Assembly (NCBI GenBank): GCA_029747015.1
Contig: JAKOGI010001558.1
Span: 5,001 to 69,000 of the forward strand
Length of the DNA: 64,000 nucleotides
From: Carnegiea gigantea
Lineage: Eukaryota; Streptophyta; Magnoliopsida; Caryophyllales; Cactaceae
Reading direction: 5' to 3'
Shown: piece by piece, positions 45,440 to 57,576 of the stretch
Layout of the letters: every line of letters begins with the position of its first letter
Numbering within the stretch: the first letter of the stretch is position 1
Notes under the pieces: model-generated
What the model was told of the DNA's origin: nothing
What the model saw: only the letters and a program-made list of their open reading frames with translations
Database searches by the model: none
Position numbers and translations under genes: made by a program

Positions 45440-45869
45440 AGCACTCCCTCTTTGGAAGGATTTTCCCTTAAATAATTTGCATTCATGAGATTGTTGAAGA
45501 TCTTAATGTATTCATCACAAGAAAGTTCGACCAACTAGGTTCAAGAGAGATATCACTCACAGACTAACTAATGTAACAGGACTCTCCTTCTAAGGTTATT
45601 TTGCTTGGTAATAGGTTACCAGAAGTGAGTCCAAGCAAGAGCTTATCACCATTAGCATATTGATAATTCACATTTTACAGGTAATTTTATCCTTTATTTG
45701 CCTACTTTTAAGTCTTTGAAATATATTTTTATGAGTAAATAATGGATATTTTATGTAATTTTCAGGTAAAAATAAAATAAAAGATTTTGGGCGGAATTGA
45801 TCTTTTTCACTTGGATCTTCCACATATGTAATGCTTAAAGTCCAAGATCAAATCCAAGAAAAGAAAAGA

Positions 45870-46340
45870 AGAGGACGATACAGCACATTGGGCCAGTTAG
45901 GGTGGCCCAGTAGCAGCCCAAAGCGAGGCCCAGCCTCGAATTACCTCTCCATAGTCTTTTCTTCTCCGCTGGGCCTGGTTCAGCCAGCTCACTGGCCCAG
46001 TCCGCCAGGCATCCCTAGCCCCCTAGCCCACTCTTCTCCTTGTCTTTCCTTCACTCTCTCCTCCGCCTGGGCCTGTGAGCCTCGGCTCGCAAAGCACCTT
46101 CACTCCTTCAGTCAAGCTCCCTCACTCTCTACCCGAAATGGGCTGCCTATAGCCCTGATCATAGGCCAGCCAACTCGTCTGTCCCCCAGCCCGCTAGGTC
46201 CCCTTCTTCTCTCACTCATTCTCTTCTCCTGGCCTCTCTTCTCCTAGCCCAACCCACCAGCATGAGCGGCCCACTCGCCAGCCTGCCCAATTCTCTACCC
46301 CATCAGACAGCTTCAACTTCCAATACAACAGCCCACTTCT
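45870..46340. promoter_or_regulatory. G+C-rich block dense in TGGGCC / GGCCCA / AGCCCA words, U3 of LTR G
   Basis: About fifteen GGGCC, GGCCCA or AGCCCA words lie in roughly 470 bp upstream of the TATA box, in an otherwise AT-rich LTR. GGCCCA/TGGGCC (site II type) words are known binding sites of plant TCP factors. The base composition also yields a Ser/Pro-rich open frame (45831-46247) that I do not take as a gene. Confidence 0.55.
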
Positions 46341-46505
46341 TTTCTCTAGTTTCACATGAGCCAATTGCTAACCTATTCAACCATAATTAATTAAAATTAA
46401 TTTTATGCTTAAGACTAACCCTTTTTCATGTATCATAATAGTCAAAATATTAATTGAAATTAATTTTCATTAATTTTTGGACATCAAGAGAGGTTGATTT
46501 TCCAC

Positions 46506-46513
46506 TATAAAAA
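46506..46513 (+). promoter_or_regulatory. TATA box of LTR G
   Basis: TATAAAAA in the context ccac-TATAAAAA-gggg, followed about 30 bp later by cattccacacactcatac, a plausible transcription start. This is the clearest core promoter in the window. Confidence 0.7.
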
Positions 46514-47559
46514 GGGGCCATGGGTTGAATCATTCCACACACTCATACATTCATCCATTCTTTCTCCCATTCTCTTATCCTCCATCCTCTATTTTTATTA
46601 GAGAGTAGAGAATAGTTCGTAAGATAAAATCATTTGGGTTGAGCGGTTTAGAAGAAAAATAAGCTTTGTTGGCTATTTTTCTCTTCTCTTCTCATCTCAT
46701 CTCATTTGGGAGTCAACTTTGAGAGTGTGTGCTTAATTAGTTTTGTAATTGAATATAAAAGTTTGGGCATATGAAGTGAAATATACCAATTTCAATGGTG
46801 TTTTGCTAATTATGGCCGGCTAAACTACTCATTTTTAGGATTAGGATGAATCCTTAATAATAATATTATTTTTCTAATTTCTTATGGGTTATTTTTGTCT
46901 CTTTAATTACATAATTTTGAGTTTAAATTTGACCGTAATCTATTTATGCATCTTAATACTAATGTTGAATCATGTTGATTAAAATTGTTTAATTTTCTAT
47001 CTCAAATAAATATTACACCTTGTAGGCTAATATGATAATTATGTAATTGGACTTAAAATTATAATTATTAAAATTGAATAATTTATTCTAGAAATTAGAT
47101 GAGCTATGTCTAAGAAGAATGATTCATGCTAACCTTCTAGATAAATAATCTCATTTAATAATTATAATTATTATTTTTTATTTATGACCTAATACTTGTA
47201 GCTTAGGTTGAGCAAAAGACAAATTGAATCATCTTTTGAATTAGTAAACCAATGTTTGCATCAATGGTGAAATCCAAGTCCTTGATCATTCTATAATCTG
47301 ATTTCTCTTTGCTTGTTACATTTGCTTTTCCTTTGCTCCCTTAATCCACATTTATAATTGAACTCCCCAATTTAACTATTCTTTATAATCGAAAAAGTTA
47401 AATTAAAAATTGCTATTATTCCTCGTGGGATTGGCACCCTTATACTCGCTAGTCTACTATTAACCTTGTGTACTTGCAAGTAAAAATGATTTTAAATCTA
47501 AACATAAAATCCACATCACATATAAGTGTGTTGGAGTTATACGGTATACAGGGTTCACT

Positions 47560-48060
47560 TCTTACTTGTGTTTAGCTTGACCATTGGTAAGGCAATTTAA
47601 GGCTTGCTTTTACTGGTGGCGCACTTATCCTACGTTTCATTCTTGTAAAGGATTTTCTCACTTCCCTTTCTTGATTTGATCTTGTGAGTTTTATAGAGAG
47701 GTTAAACAGCCAATTTGAGGATAAACCTATTACACAAGAGTGAATAAGTGTTAGTAAGCCCATTATGAATCACATGGTTATCATATAATTAAGGTCTACC
47801 AAGTAACAAATGATATGTATTCATCGGGAGGGCATCATATAACATGACATCACAATATGGAGCAATTGAGAATGAAATAAGAGTTTAATTGGGAATAGTC
47901 AACTCATTTGCGTACTCAAGCCATTATAGAATGTAAGGAGTTGGCTGCACATTGGTTAGCACTAAAAGCTTCTTATGAGTGTTATTGAGCCACATTGGCA
48001 TAACTTCTTCCATCAATGATCAATTGATACACTTTGTCTCTAATTTTACACCTTGAAGGA
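47560..48060 (-). pseudogene. Aspartic protease remnant of element F
   Basis: The minus strand reads KIRDKVYQLIIDGRSYANVA (48050-47990), corresponding to the catalytic D-G-G-S-type loop of Gypsy proteases with the second Gly changed to Arg. Further on, DALPMNTYHLLLGRP (47842-47797) and VIHNGLTNTYSLV match the protease end; E retains part of the same segment. Stops and shifts break it. Confidence 0.65.
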
Positions 48061-48217
48061 AAGATTTATCCCTTTGGCTATCTTTATGTGGAGCTTTTGT
48101 GACTTTTAAGGATCTTTTAATCAACAATAGCTCACTTAAATCTAGAGTTACTTAGAGTAGGCACATCATTTCCTTCCTATTTATCATTAGATTCTCCCTC
48201 AATGGCTTGAATCTATC

Positions 48218-49180
48218 CTACCTCCCTAACAGTAAGGGCCTTTCTATTAGGATAATCAACTTGCACATACCAGAACTATGACATTTAAAACATGTCTTCC
48301 CTTCCAACATCTTAGGTAAATCAATAAGAAGCCCCCTACCTATTTGAAGAGCTCTAATTGATAGAGATGGGGTTTTAATTCCGATATGAGGGGATGGACT
48401 TTTAGTATAGAAAGTTTTAATTGATTTTCTACCATTAAGTTGATTCTTAACTCTAATTACAAGATTGTACACATCATCAATGGCAAGATATGGTTAACGG
48501 TTTACCTTATTGGCAACGATAGGTGATAACATCGTGATGAATCCAACATTTTTAATCTAGGGTTCTTCATTGAATCCAATCTTTAGTTAAAGTTGTTCAA
48601 ACACTTTAGTGTACTTTTCCACCTTGAGAATCTCTTAGCCACAGATACGATCCTGTATGTGAAAATAGTGGCAACTTGTTGTCTATATCCTTCCTGACCT
48701 TGGAACATATCTTGATCTTTGACTTATTTTCCTAGCCTTAGTCTTCTTTAAGTTCTCACACTACAAGGATGCATATCCTTTTATGTTAAGAATAGCCATT
48801 TTTAAAGGATTCTCTTCATTATACTCCTTGAGTTCAAAATCTTTCTTATAAATTGAATCTAATCGGGGGAGTTCTCTGGATTAAGATTTCTATCAAATTT
48901 TGGAGCCTCAATGTTGGGGTCATTAATTGGGCCATTTTTCTCAACAATCTCCACCTTGGACAAAAAATCCTTCAACAACCGATATCGCCTCATAAGGTCA
49001 TCTAGTGGTTTCCTTCTCATCCTAACTCCTCTATACTTATTATCATAATCTTTATGAGATGAGGAATGGACAATATCAATGGGGATAACATCAAGCTCCC
49101 AGTTACAATGGCCTCTTCATCCCGTAGAGGCAAATCCTCTTAATTGCCCAAGATCTCTTGCGGTCTCTCTTACATGCCTT
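48218..49180 (-). pseudogene. gag of element F with damaged zinc knuckle
   Basis: In order on the minus strand: MRRKPLDDLMRRYRLLKDF (about 49025-48960), IEAPKFDRNLNPENSPD (48912-48860, the gag core start), then VKNQLNGRKSIKTFYTKSPS in an open 84-codon frame (48472-48218). That frame ends with CFKCHSSGMCKLI, a zinc knuckle that has lost its His spacing. The frame between core and knuckle is broken. The 63462-64000 gag of K has the same N-P-x-E-F core. Confidence 0.68.
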
Positions 49181-49759
49181 CAAACTTCAATGCTGGCTTT
49201 ATCTTTCTTCATCTCATGGGCCTGGTCGAGAGGAATGCCCCAAATATGAAAAAGGGTCTCCTTCAATGGCCATGATTGAGTGGTCACGTGATACAATTAG
49301 GAGATGAAAGTAGTTGACACGGTAGGGGTTGATAGAGGGATGTGACATCAGCTACGACATGCTCCAATGGACCCTGACATAGGCAGTGACATAATTAAAG
49401 GGGTGTGACATAGTCAGTAACATTATGTTAACATGGGTAGGATTACCATGATCCTGCCGAGTTGTGTCTAGCATGGTTTTTGCTATTTGTATAGGCTTTC
49501 TTATGGAATTTAGGGTTGTGTTCAGGTTAGAGATTACATTTGGGCCTATTTGTTGATTAAAAAGAGGAGATTGAGATGGCTAAGTGAGAATTTCGGGGCG
49601 AATTCAAAGTGTGGTTATTTGAGGGTTTTGATTTCTAATGGAAGCGTTTAGGCTCGTTTCTGGTGGAATAAAAGGAAGAGTTTAGAGGGTGAGATTCACA
49701 AGAAAAATATGGCAAAATGGAAAGCGAAAAGCAACAATCTAACACAAAGCTTGGGGTTT

Positions 49760-50934
49760 TGAAGCTCACCTAATAAAGGCGTTGCACTATATGTTAGATG
49801 CTCCAAGAGGATAAAGATAAGCCATCCCATAAGAGGAACCAAGGGGAAAATATCATAAGATTGTCGATTTGAGCATTAATCCTAAAACTAAATTATATTC
49901 TAAGTAAAGATCAAATCAAAAGGAAACAATTTTTGTCAATGTTTGATTTTTGGAAACAAAATCACCAACAAGCAAGGGAAAGATATGTCTAAGATAAAGT
50001 CCAAGCCACCAACTGGAATAATCAACCCCTAATCAATCTTATAAAGCCTAAATACGGAAGGATTGGAATAAAGGGAAGACTCATATTTGCCACTCAACAA
50101 GAGATAAAGAAAATGAGATTCTTGTCGAGCTAGATAACTAGCAAAAAGCTCATTGCGTTCAAACTTCAAAATCTGAAAATTCCACAAGAGATCAAGCCAT
50201 TATATAGTGGGGTGCTCTCCTCTTCAAACTTTGTCATAACCAACAGCATTATAAGGAAAACATCCAATGAAATTATGGTTAGTTGTGCAATTAAAATAAA
50301 GAAAAAAGGGCATCACTAGATAAATTGCAAGGTTCTAATCCTTTGCACATGTACTTGCTAAATGACATCCTTCACCATCCTAAGCAAGGGGTTGGCAGCT
50401 ATATTCAAGGGAAAATTACGTGTGGGTACCCACTAACTACTGATAAAATGTTAACGCCCAAATTACTCAATTTATTACTCAAAGAAGCCCTTAATAAAAA
50501 TGATACAAAACTAATCCTACATTGACCCCTGCTCCATTTATGCTTCATGAGGCGCTTGACACTTTGAATCTAAAGGCACCCCATAATTCTTGAAAATAGA
50601 CATCTAAGGTTATCCAATTGTCTATAGTTTATAGAAACGGGAGCTCATTTACCTATTGAAAATTGAGCTATAATTTGGAAAAAATTTCTACCCAAAATGT
50701 AGAAAAATAAAAACAAAGTAGCTTTTGAAGACTTTAGCTAACATCCCTATTTGTGGCTACTAATTGCCTTCTCACCCTTTAAGACTTAGTTAGATCCTTT
50801 TTTAATGACCATCGTGGAGTAAACCTAGGAGGATCTTCGCCTAACCCCCCCTTCCTTGAGTAATTAATGGACTCCCTTGAATCGAAACCATGGCAACATG
50901 GAGAGCCTCGGACTTGGTGGCTTGCTCCTTATCA
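49760..50934 (-). repeat. Element F 5' LTR (right copy)
   Basis: The mate of the left copy. The right end is cttgctccttatca (50934). The left edge is set at TG 49760 just after aacacaaagcttggggtttt; read on the minus strand this is a much decayed position for an initiator tRNA-Met primer site. The inner edge is uncertain by tens of bases. Confidence 0.65.
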
Positions 50935-53900
50935 ATAACTAAAGCGGATACAACCCCTCCAACTAACGCCTATGAGCCTACAATGGCATCTACTAAATGA
51001 TTCTAGCAAGTATTGTTGGAGGTGCAAGAAACGGGCGCAGCTTTCTAAGTCATAAACATCCAAGATACATTCAACCTCCTACTTGGCTAGTCATAGCTGC
51101 ATGGCTAAAAGGCAATGCGCTCAACCTTTCACCAGCAAGTTAAGATGATAGTAAAAAGGGTAAATGTTGATCTAACAATCATGACAAGTAAAAAGAAAGC
51201 TCTAGGATTGGAGGTTCATCATGATGTGAGGGTGACATGTAAATTTAGGGCTTCGTAGTCGATGAATGCACTATCATCTATTCAAAAGATAAAGTCCCAT
51301 CTGAATTTAACCCCTTCTTAAAAAAGAAGGTTAATACCATGATAAGGAACATGGGATACCTTCCCAGGGCCCAGTTAGGATAGAGTGAGGTTTGCCATTC
51401 CTTATTCTAGGGTGAACCCTGTTGCTCGCCTTTTCAGCTTAGGGTGCAAGCCTTTTCTTCAAGAGCTTCATTTGAAAATTTGAGAGGAAAAGCTAAATAA
51501 ACATATGCAAGATAAGGAGATTTATACGTACAATATGCCTCCTACCTCATTAATGTTAATAGGAAATTCATAGAGAAGGGGAAAGATACACCGTATTATG
51601 GATTTTGCAAACCAATACACATCCCGCACCAAGGGGAGACCCTACCAGGATTTGAAATATTCCTCAACTACACTCTCTTAAAAGAAGAGTACACCTTACC
51701 ACAAACATTCAATCCAAAATAGATTGGGCTTATGAGGCTAACCAATATTATATTTGGCTACTACCTAGGACAGATAAGAGGAAGCATGAAGATCCATAAT
51801 AGGTGCCAGTGGTGGCTAACCAAGAATTCAACCTTGGGGATATGAGACTTCTTAAACAACATTTGCTGAATGATACTAGGTCCTTGTCACTATGAAATAG
51901 AGATTGGTGTAGAAGGCACAAAATGTAAGCCTACTAGACATCCATACTGAAGTATTCTCCTCAATGGCAAAGTATGGAACAACTCACACCCAAGAGCAAG
52001 TCAACAACTTTGCCATCTGTTACCTTTGCAGCCTCTTCAGTAGGCACTCTAAAGAGGGATTAGACATTTTTAACAAAAGAATCATTTACTTGAGGGATAA
52101 TGGTTTGCTCATTACCCCCAAGGAATCTGAGGATTACCATAAACTCTTTAACCATGAGAAATATGTGCCCTGACTGGAAAATAAAAAGCATTCAAACTTT
52201 AGAACCACTCGTACAGGGCCACTCATAGTAACCCGTGATATATTATAACTTGTTTTGAGACAATGGAAATAGTTGAACTTGTAGTGCTTACACATGATAA
52301 TGTGAGCCTTGCTAAGGTTTCAACTACAGACTCAGAAAAAGAAATGAATGAAGTCGTGGAAGAATAAGGAGGATCAAAACTCTAGTAAGTGGAAGTGCTA
52401 AGAATTCAAGAGACATGTGAAAGAATGCTTCAATCAGCCTAGGATTTGAAGAACGACCACCCAAAACTCTAGCCATAATAATTGACATAGATTTACCTAC
52501 TGCTAAGAGTTCGCAACTACCACTAAGCCCTAAATCATACGGGTGAGTCAACAACCCGCAAACTGTAGCCATTTACCTTTCTTTTCCACCTAGTTGCAAT
52601 ATTTTGGGATTTAAGCTTCCAAAACTAAGTTACCATAGTATTTTGCAAATATTCTCATACAAATAGAAAATTTCTTTTCTTTCTTATCTTTTATTGCCTT
52701 TTTTTTCATTTGTTTTAATTTCTCTTCTAAATAATCTTGATTTCAAATTTCCACATCAACACACTATGAGAAGATTACCTGGCTTTTTGGGCCTCTCTTT
52801 CCTTTTTATTTTGGTGTCAATTTTTTCTTGGAAATTTAAAATTCATGGACTCTTCATTATTCCATTTGACCCTGAACTTACTACTAATGCTCTAAATTCA
52901 AGCATAATACCAATAATGTATGCAAACATATAGTAATTAGTGTTCAATGTTGAGCCTAATTCCACTAATGAATGCAAAAGGGAAAAAACCTATCAAAATA
53001 AGAAAGGAACTCGCAATATAGAGTAACTGATAATTGAAAATACAAAAAAAAGGAAAAGAATAAGAAAATACATTGTCCAAGTGCACATTGGTCAACAAAA
53101 CAACCATGCTCAAAGTGTCTAAATAAAGATATAAGCAAGAATAAAGTGGCATTCCCCCTCTAATCCTCATCTTGATGCTCCTCCTCTGGAGGGTCTTCCT
53201 TGATTTGAACCCCAATTGATGGCCAAAAATCAGAAGAGCATAGACCCAATAAACAAGGCTCAATCGAGTGACGTACATGATGCAGGATCTCAAAGTGGCT
53301 AGGAAATGATAGAAATCCCATCCCTGCCAACATCCCTTGCCATATCCCAAGAAGCCACTATAGCTCAAATGGAGCGAAGGCCGAAGAAGAGCCTTCTCTA
53401 ACCTTTATTTCCCAAGGAAGACCCCTGGCCACTAAGAAGGAGACCTATAAGAGGGCCCTAACCTCATTGCCACCTAACATGGGGAGTAGGCACCATACCT
53501 GAAGTTGAAGGCACATTAAGAGAGTTCATCAGGGACCTCAGAAGACGGTCTAAATGCCTCCATTTGCCTTGAAGAGGTGGGAAAAGGTTGTGACTCCCGA
53601 GTGGGGGATGCCCGCCAAGTACAATTGTGAGAAGTTCCCTGTGGTATAAATTGGATTAATAAAAAATAACAATAAGAAAACATTCAAAGAGCAAAGGGAA
53701 AAGTAAGGCATGTTAATTCTACCTTAACCACATTGTTTCCCTATCAACAATTGCACCATTGCCTAATCTAATGAACAGCATGCTTTATTCGAACCATTAC
53801 TCAGGGCATGGTTATATTTTCCTCCCAGTTAGACCTGTAAAGGAGACATCCACCAACAAATAAAAAATCTAATAAAAAGAGTTCCGAAAGGGTTGAGAAT

Positions 53901-54992
53901 AATAAAGGAACGAAAGTCTTACCTTATGAGTCTGGAGAGATGTTTGGCAGTTCAGGAATGAAGCATCTTTGACCTTCTAGACCATCTTAGTTGCTATGCA
54001 CCAAGGGCATCAATATACCTCTCCCCATCATCGTCGGGATACACATAGGTTAATGGAAAATGTAAATCAACACATTTAAAACAAACAATAATGTTCGAAA
54101 CAGAAAATAAAAAATAAGGGGCTTGCATTTGAGGAAATAGGAAGAATTAGGTGTTTGCAAATGAACTCACTATAATCTTCCTCATGTAAGTGGTAACATA
54201 ATCCTTCCCACCTAAGCGCTCGGCAATCTACTTAAAGGTAAGAGAGGAAGTAAATATGGTCCATCGGTGCGCAGGCTCAACCATTAAGATCTCACTATGC
54301 TTGGAATCAATTAGTGGATCACTCAAAAGGATCCTCAATAATGACCCTTTGGAAAGAAAGGATCTAAGTACTTCAAGTGCAAGCAGGGATGCCTCTAGCA
54401 CTCACCCAGGGATCCTAAGCCACCAAAGGCCAAGCAGAAAGAAGCACCTTAAATTGCCAAAGGAAGATCCTTACATCCTTAAGTGTTTGGCCTTTCAAGG
54501 GCACACAAAAGTAGTTGATGTCTTAAGGGCAATGACTTGGCTCATGCAATTGCTTGAGGTCTACCACAATATTAAAGGGCGCACGCTTAGAACACAAGTG
54601 CAAGAAGCAATATAGGGAGATACTCTAGACAAGATTACAAGGCAAAGCAAGAATTAAGGTCGTAAAGCAAAACATTTAAATGCATGAAAATAAATAGAAC
54701 AAATAAACAAGGCTTACCTTAAGCACCTTCCAAAAACGTCCAAAGGACAGCAAGGGGAAGTTCTACCCATCTAATCTACAAGCAACCTACATATCTTTAA
54801 AGAGGGCAACAAAAGTTACAATGCCCAAGTCGAGATTACCAATCGCTACTATACCTTCAAGTTTACCTTCTAGTTTAAGTGGCATTCATTTTTGTTATTT
54901 GCAAATTATCTGTGCAAAACCTCCTTGAAAAAGGAATATTTGAAGGAGTTAAACTTGATAGGCTACCTTGTCACGAGGGGGCCTGAACAGGT
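50935..54992. other. Unassigned old repeat sequence between F and J
   Basis: I found no domain that I trust. Near 53090-53160 the minus strand has a tttagacactttgagcatgg / ttggacaatgt pattern that resembles the box before the 3' end of Athila elements, which suggests an old minus-strand Athila/Tat fragment. Open frames (52324-52572 minus, 52937-53368 minus with hydrophobic stretches, 54256-54615 plus) have no recognisable motif. No LTR pair, terminal inverted repeat or poly-A was seen. Confidence 0.35.
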
Positions 54993-56240
54993 TGATATGC
55001 CTAAAATGAGCATTATTTTAGGGTCATTAGGTACTGATTTTTAGGGGTTTATATGCTTTAGTGATTAATTTTCACCCATATTTCTGTTTTAGGCTTGGGT
55101 GTGTGTGATTGATATCCTTTGCTGAACTTAAACACCTCTTGAGTTGGCTAACCCCTTTTGATGATGCTATATGTTCGTGGTACCAAGGAAAGAAGAAAAA
55201 AGTAAGTTGAGTCTGTCACCACCATAGAGCCTCCGTGGTAGAGGCCATAGTCTGTGGTGAACTTATTATCTATGACTCTTCATTTTTACCCTTATCCATG
55301 GCAAAGAATGCTTGCGTTTTTCTGTATTAATATCATGCTTAACTACTTTAAGATGGGACATACCCATCTTTTATCACTTTCATCTATCAAATTCATCCAT
55401 TCACCATTCCATTTGGAATAAGAGACGATCTAAGAGAAGGATTTGCAACATGGAGGCCTTGAAGATTGCAAGATTGTTGGATGAATCCCCACTTAATGAA
55501 CATCTCTATCTCTGTGCTTCTTAAACTCTTTTAGATTAGTTTGAATTATGTTCAGTTCAGATGCTTTTGGATTTGCTAGAATAACCATGACTAAATAGTT
55601 TCTTTCAAACTAAGGATGTGCTAGTAAAAACAACGATGTTGGATCTTTAGTTTATAAAATCTCATATTTGATCTTATCTGGAGTAAATCCAACCTAGTCT
55701 TGTCCCTCATTGATTTGTGAGTAATTTTGGCCAATTTACTTGCATAATACTAGACAGTATAAAATAAGAAATCACATTACTAGATGGATAAGACTAGACT
55801 TGACCTAGTAATTCTTTAAAGAGAATTACATATTGAGAAGTTAATTAGATAAACTTAATCTATACCTTGGACTAAAATGAGAGCCCTTGGGAAATAGCAA
55901 TTAGATTAGTGTAAGTATTTCTTTTCTTACAAAATAAAGACTTGAACTTTATATGATTGTTAACTTATGAATCATCCAACAGTTGAGAAGCCACATGTTT
56001 GATTTCTAGACTGAACTCAGAGCATGTGAAGCAAATCCCCAAATGTTTGTAATTGATAAATATCTCCTTTCATGATTAAACATCATGTGCTTGCTAGTTA
56101 TTTTTACATCAATCGCCTTTTAAAAGCTGAATTTGCTTATTAGCATTTTAATGGGATAAAATTTGATAGATTGCATTAGTCGTTAAGACAATGACGCTTG
56201 ATTTTTAACACAAAACTTGTGTACTTATGATGGAGATTCA
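54993..56240 (+). repeat. Element J 5' LTR (1248 bp)
   Basis: It runs from TGATATGCCTAAAATGAGC to gagattca. Its length equals the C left LTR. It shares the ttttagggtcatt start region, the inverted-repeat block (55210-55260), and the aaacttg/gtgtacttatg end before the primer site. Confidence 0.8.
55245..55257. promoter_or_regulatory. 13-bp inverted repeat, copy in J LTR
   Basis: ccatagtctgtgg; the neighbouring caccaccatag and cctccgtggtag are partial copies. Compared with CCACGG-T-CCGTGG the differences are transitions. Confidence 0.5.
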
Positions 56241-56241
56241 C

Positions 56242-56263
56242 TTTTGAGGGCCCTTTTGGGGAG
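56242..56263 (+). promoter_or_regulatory. Decayed Athila/Tat primer-binding site (element J)
   Basis: ttttgagggcccttttgggga directly follows the LTR. The flanking TTTTG and TTTTGGGGA are kept, the centre is changed. Confidence 0.65.
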
Positions 56264-56399
56264 CAAGTTGTCAAATATTAAGTTTATCCTTATAAGATTG
56301 ACTAAGTAGTTTGCCTTTTTATTTTGATTCCTTTGGTAGTTTGAGTTTATGCTTGTGGAATCTTTTCATATTATACAAAGTCCTATCCTGTTCAGACCC

Positions 56400-57560
56400 C
56401 ATCTTGATGTTAAGAGGACTTTCTGCTTAAGGGAGAAGAAGCAAAGAGTAGAGAAGCAAAGGTGTAAGCCCATGAGGCCTTACCCAAGATTGTTGGTGGT
56501 GAAGAAGTACAAAAAAGGACACTTCAGAATTTTATCACGTTGGAGGAACGAGGCCTTAATTCAAGCATCACTCGTCCTAATTTCAATGCCCACAGCTTTG
56601 AGCTTGATCAGACCTTATCCTAATTGCACAAAAATCGCAATTTGATGGTGCTCCTAGATAGGATCCTTACTTACATCTCTTTGTCTTTCTCGGGCATGCA
56701 ACACTTTGAAGCTTAATGTAGTTTTTAATGATGTCATATCCCTTTGTTTATTTCCATTATCACTCCAAAAGTGGATTATAGTGCAAACTTTTTACAATGA
56801 AGTCACTCAGCATGTACATTCCACCATTGTTACGACGGGCAGTAGTTTGATGAACAATATCAAGGATAAGACTGAAATTTTATTGAGGAGACGATCCTCA
56901 ATAGCTACTAATGGTCTAGTGAGACGAGACAATCTAAGAAGGTTGGAGGTAAGTTTGAAATTGATGTTCCTACTTTGCTTTCCATAAAGTAGATGCAATG
57001 ACTCAAAGATACGACCATTTAGATGTTAATGTTATCAGGTTATGTGCCCCTTCCCCCTCATGTGAAATTTATGGTCCCATTGACTATTTACCTTTAAATT
57101 ATCTTGTTGGTAGTCTCTTTCCTAAGACCCTATTCACAAGCCAATTATGTCAACAATTTCAATTCTAGACAAACTAATGACACTTTTTCTAATACCTATA
57201 ATCTGGGTTAGAGGAGTCACCCCAATTTCTCATTTAGAAATACCCCCCACATAAATGAATGCTAGACCATATCGTGGGTTTGAAGGTTTCCCTTTCCCTA
57301 AAAAGTTCCTTAAAAGTCTAACTTGGATACCTTAATGGAGATCATGCTTATAGAGCAACAAAAGCAAGATAAGTACATTAAGCGAGCAGCTGCTACGGTT
57401 AATATGCTTACGACCCATAATAAGGAGTGGAAGCTCAAATTGCTCAATAAGCTAGCCCATTATCTATATCTCCTGGAAGACTTCCTAGCACACAAGCATA
57501 ACTCTAAGAAGTAATGTAATGCCATTGTTTTAAAAGTGGCAGACATCTTAAGCATCTTGG
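56400..57560 (+). pseudogene. gag of element J
   Basis: 56760-56880 reads WIIVQTFYNEVTQHVHSTI and TGSSLMNNIKDKTE, the same gag block as in C (FYNEVT...LMNKIEDE). About 57048-57100 is the zinc knuckle SCEIYGPIDYLPLNY, with two Cys and the His changed to Tyr. After it come NLG- and HPNFSFRN-like stretches, and 57323-57514 contains LIEQQKQDKYIKRAAATVN and (another frame) EAQIAQ, which is the linker that C has at 27943. Several frameshifts. Confidence 0.75.
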
Positions 57561-57576
57561 GGGTGCTAGCAAGAAT

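Larger units (their letters stand above)
45661..47518 (+). mobile_element. Solo LTR G, Tat-type (1858 bp), with perfect target duplication
   Basis: It starts TGATAATTCACATTTT and ends ATCCACATCA. The 5 bp on each side are catat and catat, a perfect duplication. The end contains ctcgtgggattggcacccttatactcgc split over several words and gtgtacttgcaagta, the usual U5 of Tat LTRs before the primer site, but no primer site or interior follows. It is therefore a solo LTR left by recombination, inserted in the protease-proximal interior of element F. The intact duplication suggests it is one of the younger events here. Confidence 0.92.
44514..50934 (-). mobile_element. Element F: short Gypsy element with gag and protease, interrupted by solo LTR G
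   Basis: The LTR copies are about 44514-45439 (its outer 250 bp missing) and about 49760-50934. Without the G insertion the interior is about 2.5 kb. On the minus strand it shows gag with zinc knuckle and a protease, then a polypurine tract CCAAAGAGGGAGTGCT. Reverse transcriptase and integrase are absent. Its gag and purine tract are of the same type as E, so the two are probably one lineage of shortened elements. Confidence 0.72.

Noticed and set aside
45831..46247. 138-codon Ser/Pro-rich frame in LTR G
   Set aside because: It lies in the G+C-rich U3 block upstream of the TATA box and has no domain; base composition explains it.
52937..53368. 143-codon minus-strand frame with hydrophobic stretches, a possible membrane protein
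   Set aside because: The hydrophobic part comes from T-rich sequence, no family is recognised, and the region shows an Athila-like 3' box.
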